Assembly (NCBI GenBank): GCA_017849575.1
Contig: JAFIGV010000014.1
Location: 248,001 to 312,000, forward strand
From: Flavipsychrobacter sp.
Lineage (GTDB): Bacteria > Bacteroidota > Bacteroidia > Chitinophagales > Chitinophagaceae
Length of the DNA stretch: 64,000 bases
Direction of reading: 5' to 3'
Below the pieces are notes generated by a model. The model was not told the DNA's origin and did not search any database. It worked only from the letters and a program-made list of their open reading frames with translations. The translations under genes were made by a program, and so were the position numbers. Of the stretch, positions 41,090 to 51,024 are shown piece after piece (the stretch's first letter is position 1; the number at the start of each line of letters is the position of its first letter).

Positions 41090-43699
41090 CTATGGGCTCA
41101 TCATACCCTTGTACCGGGTAAGATTTTCCGGATCGGGCTCTGCAGCCATAATTTCTTCCAGATATTTTCCCGCGAGTGCGGCAAGTTCTTTATCGTGGAC
41201 CAGCGCAGCATTATCATCATCCGCTTTCATTTTCCTTTTTGCCTCTGTGTACACGCCCACAACGGTTGAGCCGATCGCAAGCCGGTAAGATTTGATGCTC
41301 TCGGTGGCGGCCATCTTTTTGATGAGCAAAAGGGCTTTCTCCGCCGCTTCCAGGTCGTCCGTATGCAGGGCATAAATCCTGAGGTTATCAGCCAGTGCTA
41401 TCTTCATCCTGCCGTATTTGTGATCGGCGAGTGAAGAAAACAAACTCAGGTCTTCGCTCATACCGCGTTCGGCCACCATGTTCCAGGCCACCGTCTGCAG
41501 ATCGCTTTTGGGGTCGCCTTGCATGATTGTTTTTGCAGCCCGGTAGGCTTCTTTTCTATCAAATTGGCCAAGTGCCTCAAGCGCGGCACCAGCTATCATG
41601 TAAGAGCTGTCCTGCAATGCCTGTTCCAGTTCTGTCTTCATGCCGGTGAGTTTCCAGGCGCCCACCACATCTATAGCAGCAGCACGCACGCGGTGGTCGG
41701 GGTCAAGAAGGGCAAGCTCGCTCACCTTCCGGTCATAGACCTTTCGTAGGCCGTTTTTTTCCGGCAGGCGAGCCAATAATTGTAGCGCATGAACCCGAAT
41801 TGCATAAAGCGAATCACTCAGGGCATGCGTAATGATTTGCTGCGCGTTACTGTCCGCAAGAGCCAGCATAGCGCTCGACACCGCCCGCCGTTTGTTCACA
41901 TAGTCCCGGCTAACATTCATCTGTATCAGCCAGTCGGCGGTCGATTTCTTTTCTTTAATCACCCCCACCAGCCAATGCCGGTAGTCCGGCAGGAACACTG
42001 GCCGCTGCCCATTCTGATAACTGTAGGTAAAGCTTTTCCGCTTTTTATCAACCGTCCAGTCTATCTCCCGCACCTGATTGCCATAAACAAGAGCAGCTTT
42101 CAACGGAAGCACATAGGATGTGCCACTGTCGGAAGTCTGTTGCACTACATTCACCGTCATGAGTGCCTTTGCATCGTCATAGAGATATTGCAGATCGAGT
42201 GTGGGATGCCCGCCGCGGAAATACCATTGGTTAAAAAACCAGTTCCAGTCTTTGCCCGATGCTTGCTCTACCGCCATTCGCCAGTGGTGCGCTTCCGCGG
42301 GTTGCAGGGCATTTTGGGTGAGGTAGATATTCATGGCTTTAGCAAAGGCCTCATCACCCAACAAACCATTGAGATAGTTGAGCACTGCACCACCTTTTTC
42401 ATAGGATATGCGGTCGAACATTTCTTCCCTGTTGCCATAATGAAAGCGCACAAGCGGTTCGTCATTATACTCCGACTGATTGAGGTATTTGGAAAGATCG
42501 TTGTAGGCCAGCTCATCTTTTGAGGCCCGGCCGTACTTGTATAAACGCCAAAGCTGCTCTCCGTAATTTGCAAAAGACTCATTGACCGTAAGGTTGCTCC
42601 ATGACTCTGCCGTAACATAGTCGCCAAACCACTGATGGAAAAGCTCGTGCGAGACCACGTCTTCATTGCTTCGATCCGCTATCTCCCTTGCATTCTGGTT
42701 CACAAATTCACCAAAAAGGCTGGCGCTTGTATTTTCCATAGCGCCGGAAACATAATCCCGCACAACCACCTGACCGTACTTTTTCCAGGGATAAGGCACA
42801 CCGGTTAGCTCTGAAAAATGGGCAATCATCTCCGGTGTATTCCGGAACATCAGCTTCGCGTAAGGGGCGTATTCAGGCTCCACATAATAGTTTACTTTCA
42901 CACCCTTCCACGACTGATCTTCTACCACGGAGAAATTTCCTATCGCAAACATGGCTGCGTAGGGTTGTATCGGTTGATCAATGGCCCATACATCACGACG
43001 AAGATCCTTTCCGGCCACTTCTCGGCGTAAAAGTGTACCATTGCTCAGTGTTTTAAAACTGTCGGGAACGGTAAGTTCTACCTGAAAAGTCATTCTTTCA
43101 TTCGGCTGATCAAGCGTCGGCATCCAATGTGAATTCGATTGTGTTTCGCCCTGAGTCCATATCTGCACGGGCTTGCCCGGCACCTCGTTGCGGGTGTTGA
43201 TAAAATACAGTCCTCGGTCCTCCGTAATAGCCCTGCTGCCGCCTGCCGGTGTGGCATACGGTTGGGCAAGGTACTTGATGAAAATCTCGGGCTCTTCGGT
43301 GCGGGTATAAGTACGTTGAAAGTGCACCGTGAGGCGATCATCCTGATTGTCAAACCTGAGGGGGGTCTTTCTTCCATCTTCGACAAGACAAACACTATCT
43401 ATCTGCATGCTTTGGGCATCGAGAACCAGACTGTCCGTAGCATAGAAATAGGGATGCAGCTTTATCCAGGCACTGCCTGAGGCTGTTCTTTCCGTCAGAT
43501 CGAACGTAAGAGCCACTGTAGTATGCGTGATATCCCAATACCGGGGCTCAGCCGCTCGATACAAGTCGTAAGGATTATTTGCCGATACCACCACGGTATT
43601 GAGCGTTTTGTGTTCGGCACCAGCGGACTTGCGCGAAGAGCTGCATGAACTACCCGCGATAGCGAGAATGCCTGCGCCGATGAGGAGGAAATTTTTCAT
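41090..43699 (-). CDS. M1 family aminopeptidase, lipoprotein, with HEAT-like C-terminus
   Basis: 869 residues from ATG 43699. A lipoprotein signal (lipobox SSC at residue 19) places it on a membrane facing the periplasm or surface. GAMEN (319-323) recognises the free N-terminus; HELFHQWFGDY at 351 with the third zinc ligand Glu374 is the HExxH-x18-E site. A beta domain precedes and helical HEAT-like repeats (about 600-830) follow, containing SLYAIRVHALQLLARLPE. It removes N-terminal residues from peptides, likely for nutrition. It is convergent with the YdeP gene. Confidence 0.93.
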   Translation of the reverse strand: MKNFLLIGAGILAIAGSSCSSSRKSAGAEHKTLNTVVVSANNPYDLYRAAEPRYWDITHTTVALTFDLTERTASGSAWIKLHPYFYATDSLVLDAQSMQIDSVCLVEDGRKTPLRFDNQDDRLTVHFQRTYTRTEEPEIFIKYLAQPYATPAGGSRAITEDRGLYFINTRNEVPGKPVQIWTQGETQSNSHWMPTLDQPNERMTFQVELTVPDSFKTLSNGTLLRREVAGKDLRRDVWAIDQPIQPYAAMFAIGNFSVVEDQSWKGVKVNYYVEPEYAPYAKLMFRNTPEMIAHFSELTGVPYPWKKYGQVVVRDYVSGAMENTSASLFGEFVNQNAREIADRSNEDVVSHELFHQWFGDYVTAESWSNLTVNESFANYGEQLWRLYKYGRASKDELAYNDLSKYLNQSEYNDEPLVRFHYGNREEMFDRISYEKGGAVLNYLNGLLGDEAFAKAMNIYLTQNALQPAEAHHWRMAVEQASGKDWNWFFNQWYFRGGHPTLDLQYLYDDAKALMTVNVVQQTSDSGTSYVLPLKAALVYGNQVREIDWTVDKKRKSFTYSYQNGQRPVFLPDYRHWLVGVIKEKKSTADWLIQMNVSRDYVNKRRAVSSAMLALADSNAQQIITHALSDSLYAIRVHALQLLARLPEKNGLRKVYDRKVSELALLDPDHRVRAAAIDVVGAWKLTGMKTELEQALQDSSYMIAGAALEALGQFDRKEAYRAAKTIMQGDPKSDLQTVAWNMVAERGMSEDLSLFSSLADHKYGRMKIALADNLRIYALHTDDLEAAEKALLLIKKMAATESIKSYRLAIGSTVVGVYTEAKRKMKADDDNAALVHDKELAALAGKYLEEIMAAEPDPENLTRYKGMMSP

Positions 43700-43799
43700 G
43701 AACAATGCTGAGCTTGCGAAAGTAAATTAATTCGGGAGCGCAGATATCCCCCGTTTTGCAGTATTCCCGCTATTTTTTATCAGGTCCCACGCAAATGAC

Positions 43800-43807
43800 T
43801 ATTTTTG
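43800..43807 (+). promoter_or_regulatory. -7 box TATTTTTG
   Basis: Exact TAnnTTTG, 24 nt before ATG 43832 of the biotinyl-carrier gene. Confidence 0.5.
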
Positions 43808-43831
43808 CAGCCTAAAATTAGATGATTCTTC

Positions 43832-44332
43832 ATGCTACAGGCCACTGTAAATGATCAAAAGACCATGACCGTATCTTCAGAGAAGGGTACATGGCTTATC
43901 GACAACAGCCCGGTTTCGCTGGACATACAACAGCAACCGAATGGTTTGATAAGCGTGCTCTTTAACGGAAAAAGCTTTACGGCCTCCGTAGAAAAAATTG
44001 ATCGCGCAGCCAAAGTATTGCAGATCCGCGTGGACGGACAGCTTCATTCTGTAGCCATCAGCGAAGAAATTGATCTTTTGTTGAGTAAAATGGGTTTGGA
44101 TCTCAAATCCGCACAAAAGGCTGAGCCTGTGAAAGCCCCCATGCCCGGCATGATACTGAAAGTATTGGTAGAGCCGGGTCAGAGCATTCAAAAAGGCGAT
44201 GGGCTGCTGATTCTTGAGGCGATGAAGATGGAGAACGTCCTAAAAGCTAATGGTCCGGCTACGGTGAAAAGCATTCGGGTAAATGAACGCACCGCCGTAG
44301 AAAAAGGAGCCATCCTTATTGAACTTGAATAA
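43832..44332 (+). CDS. Biotin carboxyl carrier-type protein (biotinyl domain)
   Basis: 166 residues. The C-terminal 75 residues are a biotinyl/lipoyl barrel with EAMKMENVLKANGPA; the Lys of AMKM would carry biotin. PMPGMILKVLVEPGQSIQKGD is the other half-motif. The first 90 residues are a beta-rich domain like that of the biotin-carrier part of propionyl/methylcrotonyl-CoA or oxaloacetate carboxylases. No carboxylase or biotin carboxylase subunit lies next to it, so its partner must be elsewhere. ATG 43832 is 24 nt after a -7 box. Confidence 0.88.
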   Translation: MLQATVNDQKTMTVSSEKGTWLIDNSPVSLDIQQQPNGLISVLFNGKSFTASVEKIDRAAKVLQIRVDGQLHSVAISEEIDLLLSKMGLDLKSAQKAEPVKAPMPGMILKVLVEPGQSIQKGDGLLILEAMKMENVLKANGPATVKSIRVNERTAVEKGAILIELE

Positions 44333-44360
44333 AAATCTTTTCCGCAATTTTCTTTTCGAA

Positions 44361-45518
44361 ATGAAATTCTTCAAAATAGTTACCGTTGCTCTTACCTTAT
44401 GTGCTTCCCTGCCCCTGCATGCTCAGGACTGGTCTTATGTGTACATACAAGGCGACAAACAGACACCTTTTTATGTAAAGCTGGAAGGCGAGATGCTGCC
44501 GCGCTACAGCAAGAATTATTACATTATTCCGGAATTGGGTCCTGGCCCGGTAAACCTTCAGATCCTGTACCAGCAAAACGAATACCCTCCGCAAACCTAT
44601 CAGATCCTGGTTCCGAAAAACAGTCACCGCGGATTTATGCTGGCGAAAAACAATAATGCCTATGCGCTGTACGATATCCAGCAGAAATTCTTTCTTACGC
44701 CGGGCGGCATGGATCATCTACCCGAAAACCTTGCTGCTACCGCTATTTCTGCTACGGAGCAAGGCGCACAAACCAGCGGTAATGACCCGGGCTTTTTGAA
44801 TGATGTTGTGCTGGACAATGAGCATACCGCACCCACTGCCACAGAGGCTGGTGTAAACATTGCTACGGAACCAGCAGTTGAAGAACAGGTAACGCAAAGC
44901 GCCCCGGAGCCGGTGATGCCGGCTACAGAAACCGATGCGAGCATCGAAACCACGAACGCAGCAGAGGAGGAACCGCTAAATAATGTACCCGTGGCGGAGA
45001 CCGCACCCGAAAACGAACCACCGCAACAAAACCTGAATGAGCCGCCGGCAGAAGCTGAAAACCCTCAGGAAGCAGCGACGTACGAAGAAGAAACATCGGC
45101 ACCTGAAGTATCCGAACCCGTGAACACCGTATCAGTGCCTACACCAAGAACAGTAGCACCGGCTGCTGCCCCACAATTGGACTTTGGAAGCAGTAGCCCT
45201 GCACAAAAGGCGCATATCAATGAAAATTGCCCCGAACCCACCGACGCCGTAGCATTCGACAAAATGTACCAATCTGTTCGTGGAAAGGAAGATGACGATA
45301 GTAAGATTGACTACCTGCTGAAGCTGGCAAAGTCTAACTGCTTTACTACCCGTCAGGTTTACTTTCTTACCAAAGAGCTGGGACCTGAATCCATGCGGTA
45401 TTCCTTTCTGAAAAAAGTGTATGGTCATGTAACCGATCAGGACAATTTCAAAAAGCTCGAAGATTATCTGTTCACAACCCTCGAATGGAAAAGTTATTTC
45501 CGCCTGATCTATAAATAG
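44361..45518 (+). CDS. DUF4476 protein, secreted, with acidic low-complexity linker
   Basis: 385 residues from ATG 44361 (MKFFKIVTVALTLC) with a signal peptide ending HAQDW. Residues about 20-125 form a beta-rich domain (YVYIQGDKQTPFYVKL). Residues about 140-285 are a Glu/Pro/Ala/Thr-rich linker. The last 95 residues are DUF4476: DAVAFDKMYQSVRGKEDDDS, LLKLAKSNCFTTRQVYFLTK, LEDYLFTTLEWKSYFRLIY. The domain is common in Bacteroidota and its function is unknown. It is probably a cell-envelope protein. An upstream TTG/ATG frame overlapping the biotin carrier was rejected. Confidence 0.8.
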   Translation: MKFFKIVTVALTLCASLPLHAQDWSYVYIQGDKQTPFYVKLEGEMLPRYSKNYYIIPELGPGPVNLQILYQQNEYPPQTYQILVPKNSHRGFMLAKNNNAYALYDIQQKFFLTPGGMDHLPENLAATAISATEQGAQTSGNDPGFLNDVVLDNEHTAPTATEAGVNIATEPAVEEQVTQSAPEPVMPATETDASIETTNAAEEEPLNNVPVAETAPENEPPQQNLNEPPAEAENPQEAATYEEETSAPEVSEPVNTVSVPTPRTVAPAAAPQLDFGSSSPAQKAHINENCPEPTDAVAFDKMYQSVRGKEDDDSKIDYLLKLAKSNCFTTRQVYFLTKELGPESMRYSFLKKVYGHVTDQDNFKKLEDYLFTTLEWKSYFRLIYK

Positions 45519-45525
45519 CCTTTTC

Positions 45526-46047
45526 GTGAAAAAACTACTCTTTTTAGCGCTTCCCCTACTGACTGTTCTTTCCTGTAAAGAATCTAAAAAAGACATACTC
45601 ACCAAAAAGTGGCAAGCTGTGACGGTGGAAAACGAAGAGCTGAAAAAGCAGATCTCCGAATCACGCATTTTTTTCGATACCGTCGGGAAGAGCACGGATG
45701 CTGCTGCAAACGAAATATTGTATGGTGCCCGAAACATGGACAGTCTTAGGGTTTTGCTCAAGATTCAGCTCGATAGTTTTGTAGCCCTGCAGGAACACGC
45801 CGTACAGAACACCTGGATGGATTTCTATGCAGACTCTCTGGTAGCGACTTCCTTCGATTCGGACCCCGATACGGTGAACTGGTATTTCGATGATGAGGGA
45901 AATCTGATGCTTGATGAGTTAGATAAAAAAGGCGCCGGAGCAAAAATCAAAATGGAAGTCCTGAAACTTACCGATACCCTTCTGCAACTTCGTTTCAACG
46001 AAAATGGATTTAGCAGTGTGGCAAGTTTTCGCCCTGCTACCAAATAA
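45526..46047 (+). CDS. Small predicted lipoprotein
   Basis: 173 residues from GTG 45526. The signal MKKLLFLALPLLTVLSC has a lipobox-like VLSC, followed by a charged helical stretch (KKWQAVTVENEELKKQI) and a C-terminal strand-rich part, WYFDDEGNLMLDEL and KLTDTLLQLRFNENGFSS, resembling lipocalin-like or DUF4923-like domains that report on stress in Bacteroidota. I do not recognise a specific family. It follows the DUF4476 gene by 7 bp and precedes the ArsC-like gene by 6 bp, in a four-gene run starting with the biotin carrier. Confidence 0.72.
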   Translation: MKKLLFLALPLLTVLSCKESKKDILTKKWQAVTVENEELKKQISESRIFFDTVGKSTDAAANEILYGARNMDSLRVLLKIQLDSFVALQEHAVQNTWMDFYADSLVATSFDSDPDTVNWYFDDEGNLMLDELDKKGAGAKIKMEVLKLTDTLLQLRFNENGFSSVASFRPATK

Positions 46048-46053
46048 TTGAAG

Positions 46054-46413
46054 ATGGAGGCTCAGTTCATTTACCTTTCCACCTGCGATACGTGTAGAAA
46101 GATATTGCGGGAAGTTTCCGGTTCGGCTATAGCATGGCAGCTACGCGATATAAAATCTAACCCGCTTGCAGAAAAAGAGATAGACGAACTGGCGGCACAG
46201 TGCGGCAGTTATGAAGGGCTGGTGAATAAAAGGGCTACCCTCTGGAAGGATCAAAATCTTTCCGAAAAGCAACTTACCGAGCAAGACTACCGGGCGCTAC
46301 TGCTGCAACACTATACTTTTTTGAAACGGCCTGTGGTTCGACTATCAGGAAACCTGTTCATCGGCAACGACCGCAAGACGGTGGATGCGCTGAAGCTCGC
46401 TGTTGGCCTATAG
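46054..46413 (+). CDS. ArsC/Spx family protein
   Basis: 119 residues from ATG 46054. The thioredoxin-like fold opens with IYLSTCDTCRKIL, with Cys-x2-Cys at the ArsC/Spx redox position. The WQLRDIKSNPLAEKEIDELA and LVNKRATLWKD segments and the late FLKRPVVRLSGNLFIG loop complete an ArsC domain. True arsenate reductases of this type use the first Cys with glutaredoxin; Spx-like members bind RNA polymerase. Which role applies here is undetermined. No arsenic-resistance genes are nearby. Confidence 0.85.
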   Translation: MEAQFIYLSTCDTCRKILREVSGSAIAWQLRDIKSNPLAEKEIDELAAQCGSYEGLVNKRATLWKDQNLSEKQLTEQDYRALLLQHYTFLKRPVVRLSGNLFIGNDRKTVDALKLAVGL

Positions 46414-46473
46414 TACCCCTTCGTTTCGTTGTATTGGATTATCTTGCAGCCTCATATCACAAGACGATTCAGA

Positions 46474-48564
46474 ATGGACTTTAAGCGATACCTGATTACA
46501 GCCGCACTACCCTATGCGAATGGGCCCGTACATATTGGGCACCTTGCTGGTTGCTATCTGCCAGCGGATATTTATGTTCGTTATCAGCGAGCCCGGAAAA
46601 GGGATGTAAAATTCGTTTGTGGCAGCGATGAGCATGGGGTTCCCATTACCATCCGCGCTATGAAGGAGGGTGTCACGCCTCAGGAGATTGTGGACAAGTA
46701 CCACGCCCTCATCAAAGAAAGTTTCGCGCAGATTGGAATATCCTTCGATATTTATTCACGCACTTCAGCGGCTATACACCACGAAACCTCACAGGCATTT
46801 TTTAAAAATCTTTACGACAAAAATCTCTTTGAAGAGCGTACCAGCGAACAATACTTCGACGAGGAAAAAGGAATGTTTCTTGCTGATCGTTATATCCTTG
46901 GTACCTGCCCGGTTTGCGGCAACGAAAATGCCTATGGAGATCAATGTGAAAAATGTGGGACTTCCCTTTCGCCCGAACAACTGATCAACCCACGCAGCGC
47001 GCTGAGCAATGCCGCACCCGTGAAGAAAAGTACGAAGCACTGGTTCTTTCCACTGAACGAATATGAAACCTGGCTGAAGGAATGGATCGTAGAAGGAAAG
47101 AAGGACAGTTGGAAAACCAATGTATATGGTCAGTGTAAAAGCTGGCTCGACAGTGGGCTGCACCCGCGTGCAATGACCCGCGATAGTAGCTGGGGTGTAC
47201 CCGTACCGCTACCCGAAGCTAAGGGCAAAGTGTTGTATGTATGGTTCGACGCACCGATCGGATATATCAGCGCTACCAAAGAACTTACGCCCCTTTGGAG
47301 CGATTACTGGCAAAAAGAAGATACAAGGCTAATACACTTCATCGGTAAGGACAATATTGTTTTTCACTGCATCATTTTTCCGGCCATGCTCAAGGCACAT
47401 GGTGGCTTCGTTTTGCCGGATAATGTGCCCGCAAATGAGTTTCTGAACATTGAAGGAGAAAAGGTCTCCACGTCCAGAAACTGGGCGGTATGGGTACATG
47501 AATATCTCAATGATTTTCCGGACCAGCAGGATCAGCTTCGGTATGTACTCTGCGCGAACGCTCCGGAAACTAAGGACAATGACTTTACGTGGAAGGATTT
47601 TCAAACCCGCGTCAACAGCGAACTTTCCGGAAATTTCGGAAACTTCGTCAACCGTGCCTTTGTGATGATGCACAAACTCTGTGGCGGACGTGTCCCTGCT
47701 TTGCACGACCAGGCACTCAATGATACAGACCGTGCGCTGATCTCGGATATTCAGTGGACCAAAGAAAGGGTAGAAAAATCTATCGAAGAATACAAGTTTC
47801 GCGATGCGCTGAATGAAATCATGGCGCTCTCTGCAAAAGGCAATAAATATCTGCAGGTCAATGAACCCTGGAATCTTGTGAAGTCCGTCGCTGAAAATCC
47901 GGAGCAGCAGCAGCGTATCGACAACTGTATCCATTTATCGCTGCAGCTTTGCGCAAATCTGGCCATACTTATCAATCCCTTCCTCCCCTTTACAGCACAG
48001 AAAATGTGCGGCATGATGAAGGTAGTAGAGCGCATGCTGGACTGGGAGCATGCAGGAAAAATAGATCTGCTCAAGGTAAATTACCCGCTGCGTGAACCAC
48101 AGATACTCTTCCGGAAAATTGAGGATACCGAAGTGGCCCAGCAGGTAGAAAAACTACATAGCAATCTTAAAACTGGCGGAATGGCGCCTGCTGCGGCTGT
48201 AGAAAGTCCGACAGCAGCGAAAGCTTCTCCTGCGCTGCCCGAAATACAATACGACGATTTTGCAAAAGTAGAATTGCGGGTAGGCACGATCACTGCCGCC
48301 GAGAAAGTGGCCAAAGCGGATAAGCTGCTGAAACTCGAAGTGGATATGGGGACGGAGAAACGCTGCATCGTTTCCGGCATCGCCCAGCATTTTTCGCCGG
48401 AAGATATTGTGGGAACACAGGTGACGGTTGTGGCTAACCTGGCCCCACGCAAAATGCGCGGCATTGAAAGTCAGGGCATGATACTGATGGCGGAAAATAA
48501 AGAGGGAAAGCTCATCTTTGTTGCGCCGTTGCAACATGCCGATGAGGGCAGTATGGTAAAATAG
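46474..48564 (+). CDS. metG: Methionyl-tRNA synthetase
   Basis: 696 residues from ATG 46474 ([20 protein letters not shown]). HIGH is in PVHIGHLAG and the KMSKS loop is [11 protein letters not shown] zinc knuckle [17 protein letters not shown] inserts in the catalytic domain, and the C-terminal 115 residues are a tRNA-binding OB domain ([20 protein letters not shown]), as in the dimeric long-form enzymes. It charges initiator and elongator tRNA(Met). An earlier start at 46429 would add fifteen unlikely residues. Confidence 0.97.
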   Translation: MDFKRYLITAALPYANGPVHIGHLAGCYLPADIYVRYQRARKRDVKFVCGSDEHGVPITIRAMKEGVTPQEIVDKYHALIKESFAQIGISFDIYSRTSAAIHHETSQAFFKNLYDKNLFEERTSEQYFDEEKGMFLADRYILGTCPVCGNENAYGDQCEKCGTSLSPEQLINPRSALSNAAPVKKSTKHWFFPLNEYETWLKEWIVEGKKDSWKTNVYGQCKSWLDSGLHPRAMTRDSSWGVPVPLPEAKGKVLYVWFDAPIGYISATKELTPLWSDYWQKEDTRLIHFIGKDNIVFHCIIFPAMLKAHGGFVLPDNVPANEFLNIEGEKVSTSRNWAVWVHEYLNDFPDQQDQLRYVLCANAPETKDNDFTWKDFQTRVNSELSGNFGNFVNRAFVMMHKLCGGRVPALHDQALNDTDRALISDIQWTKERVEKSIEEYKFRDALNEIMALSAKGNKYLQVNEPWNLVKSVAENPEQQQRIDNCIHLSLQLCANLAILINPFLPFTAQKMCGMMKVVERMLDWEHAGKIDLLKVNYPLREPQILFRKIEDTEVAQQVEKLHSNLKTGGMAPAAAVESPTAAKASPALPEIQYDDFAKVELRVGTITAAEKVAKADKLLKLEVDMGTEKRCIVSGIAQHFSPEDIVGTQVTVVANLAPRKMRGIESQGMILMAENKEGKLIFVAPLQHADEGSMVK

Positions 48565-48609
48565 ACTGCTGATAAGCGAAAACATTACGAACACAACGCA
48601 TAAACGCAA

Positions 48610-49929
48610 ATGAAAAAGAAGACCCTTTGGTGGATTATTGGCGGGTCGGTAACCTTGCTGACCATACTGATAATCGTTGGTAAAAGCAGCAGTGATCATG
48701 GAACGAAAGTAGCTGTCGAAAAAGCGGATAAGCACACCATCACAGAGACGGTAACAGCAAGCGGGAAAATATACCCAGAGACAGAAGTAAAAATAAGTCC
48801 TGAGGTGAGCGGTGAAATTATAGAACTGACGGTGGAAGAAGGCGACAGCGTACGCAAGGGTCAGTTGCTCGTGAGGATCAACCCGGCCATCTACAGCTCG
48901 ATCGTAAACCAGGCTGAGGCAACAGTGCAGGAGAGCCGCGCACGGGTAGCCAACTCCCGGGAAATGGTTGCGCAGTCGAAGGCCAGTTACGATCAGGCTG
49001 CCGCAAACTACAAGCGGAATAAAAAACTCTTTGAAGACAAGGTAATCTCAGCACTCGAATTCGAACAATCGGAAAGTGCCTACCTCAGCGCAAAAGCTGC
49101 CTACGAAGCAGCTCAGGCAAATGTTTCCGGCGGAAGTTTTTCGGTGCAGGGAGCATCGGCCGGCCTCAGTCAGGCAAGGGAAAACCTGAGAAAAACCACC
49201 ATTATTGCACCCACCTCCGGAGTGATCTCTGCACTGAATGTAAAACTGGGCGAGCGTGTGGTAGGTACCGCACAAATGGCTGGTACGGAAATGCTGACCA
49301 TAGCCGACCTCGGAAGGATAGAAGTGCGTGTGGACGTGAGCGAAACGGATATTGCCAAAGTAAAGCTGGGAGACACCACAGTGATCGAAGCCGATGCTTA
49401 CCGCAACCGTAAATTTACCGGCGTGGTTTCCAAAATCAGCGTAAGCAGTAAGGCCACCGGACTGGCACAGGTCAGCACCGACCAGGTGACCAACTACACC
49501 GTGCATATACTCATATTGCCTCAGAGCTATGAAGACCTGCTCGCACAGCACCCCAACAGATTCCCGTTTAAACCAGGCATGTCTGCCAGTGTGGAAATAC
49601 AAACCCGGCGTGAAAGAAATACCCTTTCTGTTCCCGTCAATGCGGTGACTACAAGGGATTACCCCGATAGTTTGAAGAAAAAGTCGGCTAATCTGGATGA
49701 TGTACGCCAGGTTGTTTTCGTATATGATGCGGCCACTAAAAAAGTAAAGGTTCGCGATGTGAAGACCGGTGTACAGGACAATTTGTTCATTCAGATCGTT
49801 TCGGGCCTCAACGATGGCGAAGAGGTGGTGACCGCCCCCTACGGAGCCATAGCCCGCACGTTGAAAGACAACAGCAAGGTGCAGGTGGTAAAAAAAGAGC
49901 GCCTGTTCGACACGCAAACCGACAAGTAA
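48610..49929 (+). CDS. Periplasmic adaptor subunit (HlyD/MacA-like), orphan
   Basis: 439 residues. One N-terminal TM (about 6-23) anchors it in the inner membrane. Entry and exit of the barrel-sandwich domain are visible as GKIYPETEVKISPEVSGEII and TTIIAPTSGVISALNVKLGERV, with a coiled-coil hairpin between (about 100-195), then beta-barrel and membrane-proximal domains with the VPVNAVTTRD pattern. The family bridges an inner-membrane ABC or RND pump to an outer-membrane channel. No pump or TolC gene is adjacent: metG lies upstream and gpsA downstream. Partners must be elsewhere. Confidence 0.87.
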   Translation: MKKKTLWWIIGGSVTLLTILIIVGKSSSDHGTKVAVEKADKHTITETVTASGKIYPETEVKISPEVSGEIIELTVEEGDSVRKGQLLVRINPAIYSSIVNQAEATVQESRARVANSREMVAQSKASYDQAAANYKRNKKLFEDKVISALEFEQSESAYLSAKAAYEAAQANVSGGSFSVQGASAGLSQARENLRKTTIIAPTSGVISALNVKLGERVVGTAQMAGTEMLTIADLGRIEVRVDVSETDIAKVKLGDTTVIEADAYRNRKFTGVVSKISVSSKATGLAQVSTDQVTNYTVHILILPQSYEDLLAQHPNRFPFKPGMSASVEIQTRRERNTLSVPVNAVTTRDYPDSLKKKSANLDDVRQVVFVYDAATKKVKVRDVKTGVQDNLFIQIVSGLNDGEEVVTAPYGAIARTLKDNSKVQVVKKERLFDTQTDK

Positions 49930-49991
49930 ACAGCCCGGAGCGCACGACGATGTAGCCCGATCACGATACCCGGATCAAAAACAATATTGAA

Positions 49992-51014
49992 TTGACTTTA
50001 CCGACTACAGGAAAAATTGGAATCATAGGCAACGGAAGCTGGGGCACCGCACTGGCCAAAATCCTTACCGACAACGGTCAATCCATCCACTGGTGGGTAC
50101 ATAACCGTGCGTCTGTTGATTATCTCATTGAGCGAAACCATAATCCCAACTATCTCACTTCGGTGACGTTTGCAGAAGACAAGATAGCACCTACAGATGA
50201 TCTCGAGGCTGTGCTGCGGGCCTGCGACATCATCGTATTTGCGGTTCCCTCTGCTTATGCGCAGGGGGTCATAGAAAGTGTAGAAAAAACATTCTGGCAG
50301 GGCAAAAAAATTGTATCGGCGATCAAGGGCATTCTTCCCGACTGCAATTTGTTACTCAACGACTACCTTACGCAGCATATGGGCTACGACGCCATGCAAT
50401 ACGTTGCCATCACAGGCCCATGCCATGCCGAGGAAGTGGCCGAAGAACGCCTGAGTTACCTGACTTTTTCCGGACTCAACGAGTCACTTGCAGGCTCAGT
50501 AGCCGAAATATTTCGTACCCATTACATCCACACTACTTACAACCACGACATCTGGGGCGCACAGTTTGCTGCGGTGCTAAAAAACATCTATGCCATCGGA
50601 GCAGGCATGGCCCACACCTTAGGTTATGGCGATAACTTTCTGAGTGTATATATTACTAACTGCTATCGCGAAATGTACCACTATCTCCATGCACACTTTC
50701 AGAAGGTACATCCCTCCAACATTCTACCCGATTTTCATACCAGCGCCTATCTCGGCGATCTCCTGGTGACCTGCTACTCCCTGCACAGCCGCAACAGAAC
50801 CTTCGGTGCCATGCTCGGCAAAGGATACTCCGTAAAATCCGCCATGCTGGAGATGAACATGGTAGCAGAAGGCTATTATGCTTCAAGAGGAATGCAGGCT
50901 ATGTCGCGCGAATATATCATTGACTTGCCGCTGGCCACTTGTCTGTACGAAGTGCTTTGGGAAGGAATTCAACCCGATGATTGCTTTCGGCAAATAGAGC
51001 ATATGCTATCTTAG
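49992..51014 (+). CDS. gpsA: NAD(P)H-dependent glycerol-3-phosphate dehydrogenase
   Basis: 340 residues from TTG 49992, the only start before the Rossmann motif IGIIGNGSWGTALAKIL. SAIKGILPDCN and ITGPCHAEEVAEERLSYLTFS follow, and the C-terminal helical domain has AAVLKNIYAIGAGMAHTLGYGDN with the catalytic Lys. TSAYLGDLLVTCYSLHSRNRTFG binds glycerol phosphate. The enzyme reduces dihydroxyacetone phosphate to sn-glycerol-3-phosphate for phospholipid synthesis. GpsA in Bacteroidota often carries the AEEVAEERLSYL variant seen here. Convergent with the propeller protein. Confidence 0.95.
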   Translation: MTLPTTGKIGIIGNGSWGTALAKILTDNGQSIHWWVHNRASVDYLIERNHNPNYLTSVTFAEDKIAPTDDLEAVLRACDIIVFAVPSAYAQGVIESVEKTFWQGKKIVSAIKGILPDCNLLLNDYLTQHMGYDAMQYVAITGPCHAEEVAEERLSYLTFSGLNESLAGSVAEIFRTHYIHTTYNHDIWGAQFAAVLKNIYAIGAGMAHTLGYGDNFLSVYITNCYREMYHYLHAHFQKVHPSNILPDFHTSAYLGDLLVTCYSLHSRNRTFGAMLGKGYSVKSAMLEMNMVAEGYYASRGMQAMSREYIIDLPLATCLYEVLWEGIQPDDCFRQIEHMLS

Positions 51015-51024
51015 TCCCACACGT

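Noticed and set aside
41789-42523. Plus-strand frame of 244 codons inside the M1 peptidase region
   Set aside because: It lies opposite the zinc-site region of a clear M1 enzyme; no family features.
49048-49917. Long antisense frame (289 codons, minus) opposite the orphan adaptor
   Set aside because: Shadow of the HlyD-family gene, rich in Tyr, His and Phe, with no domain.
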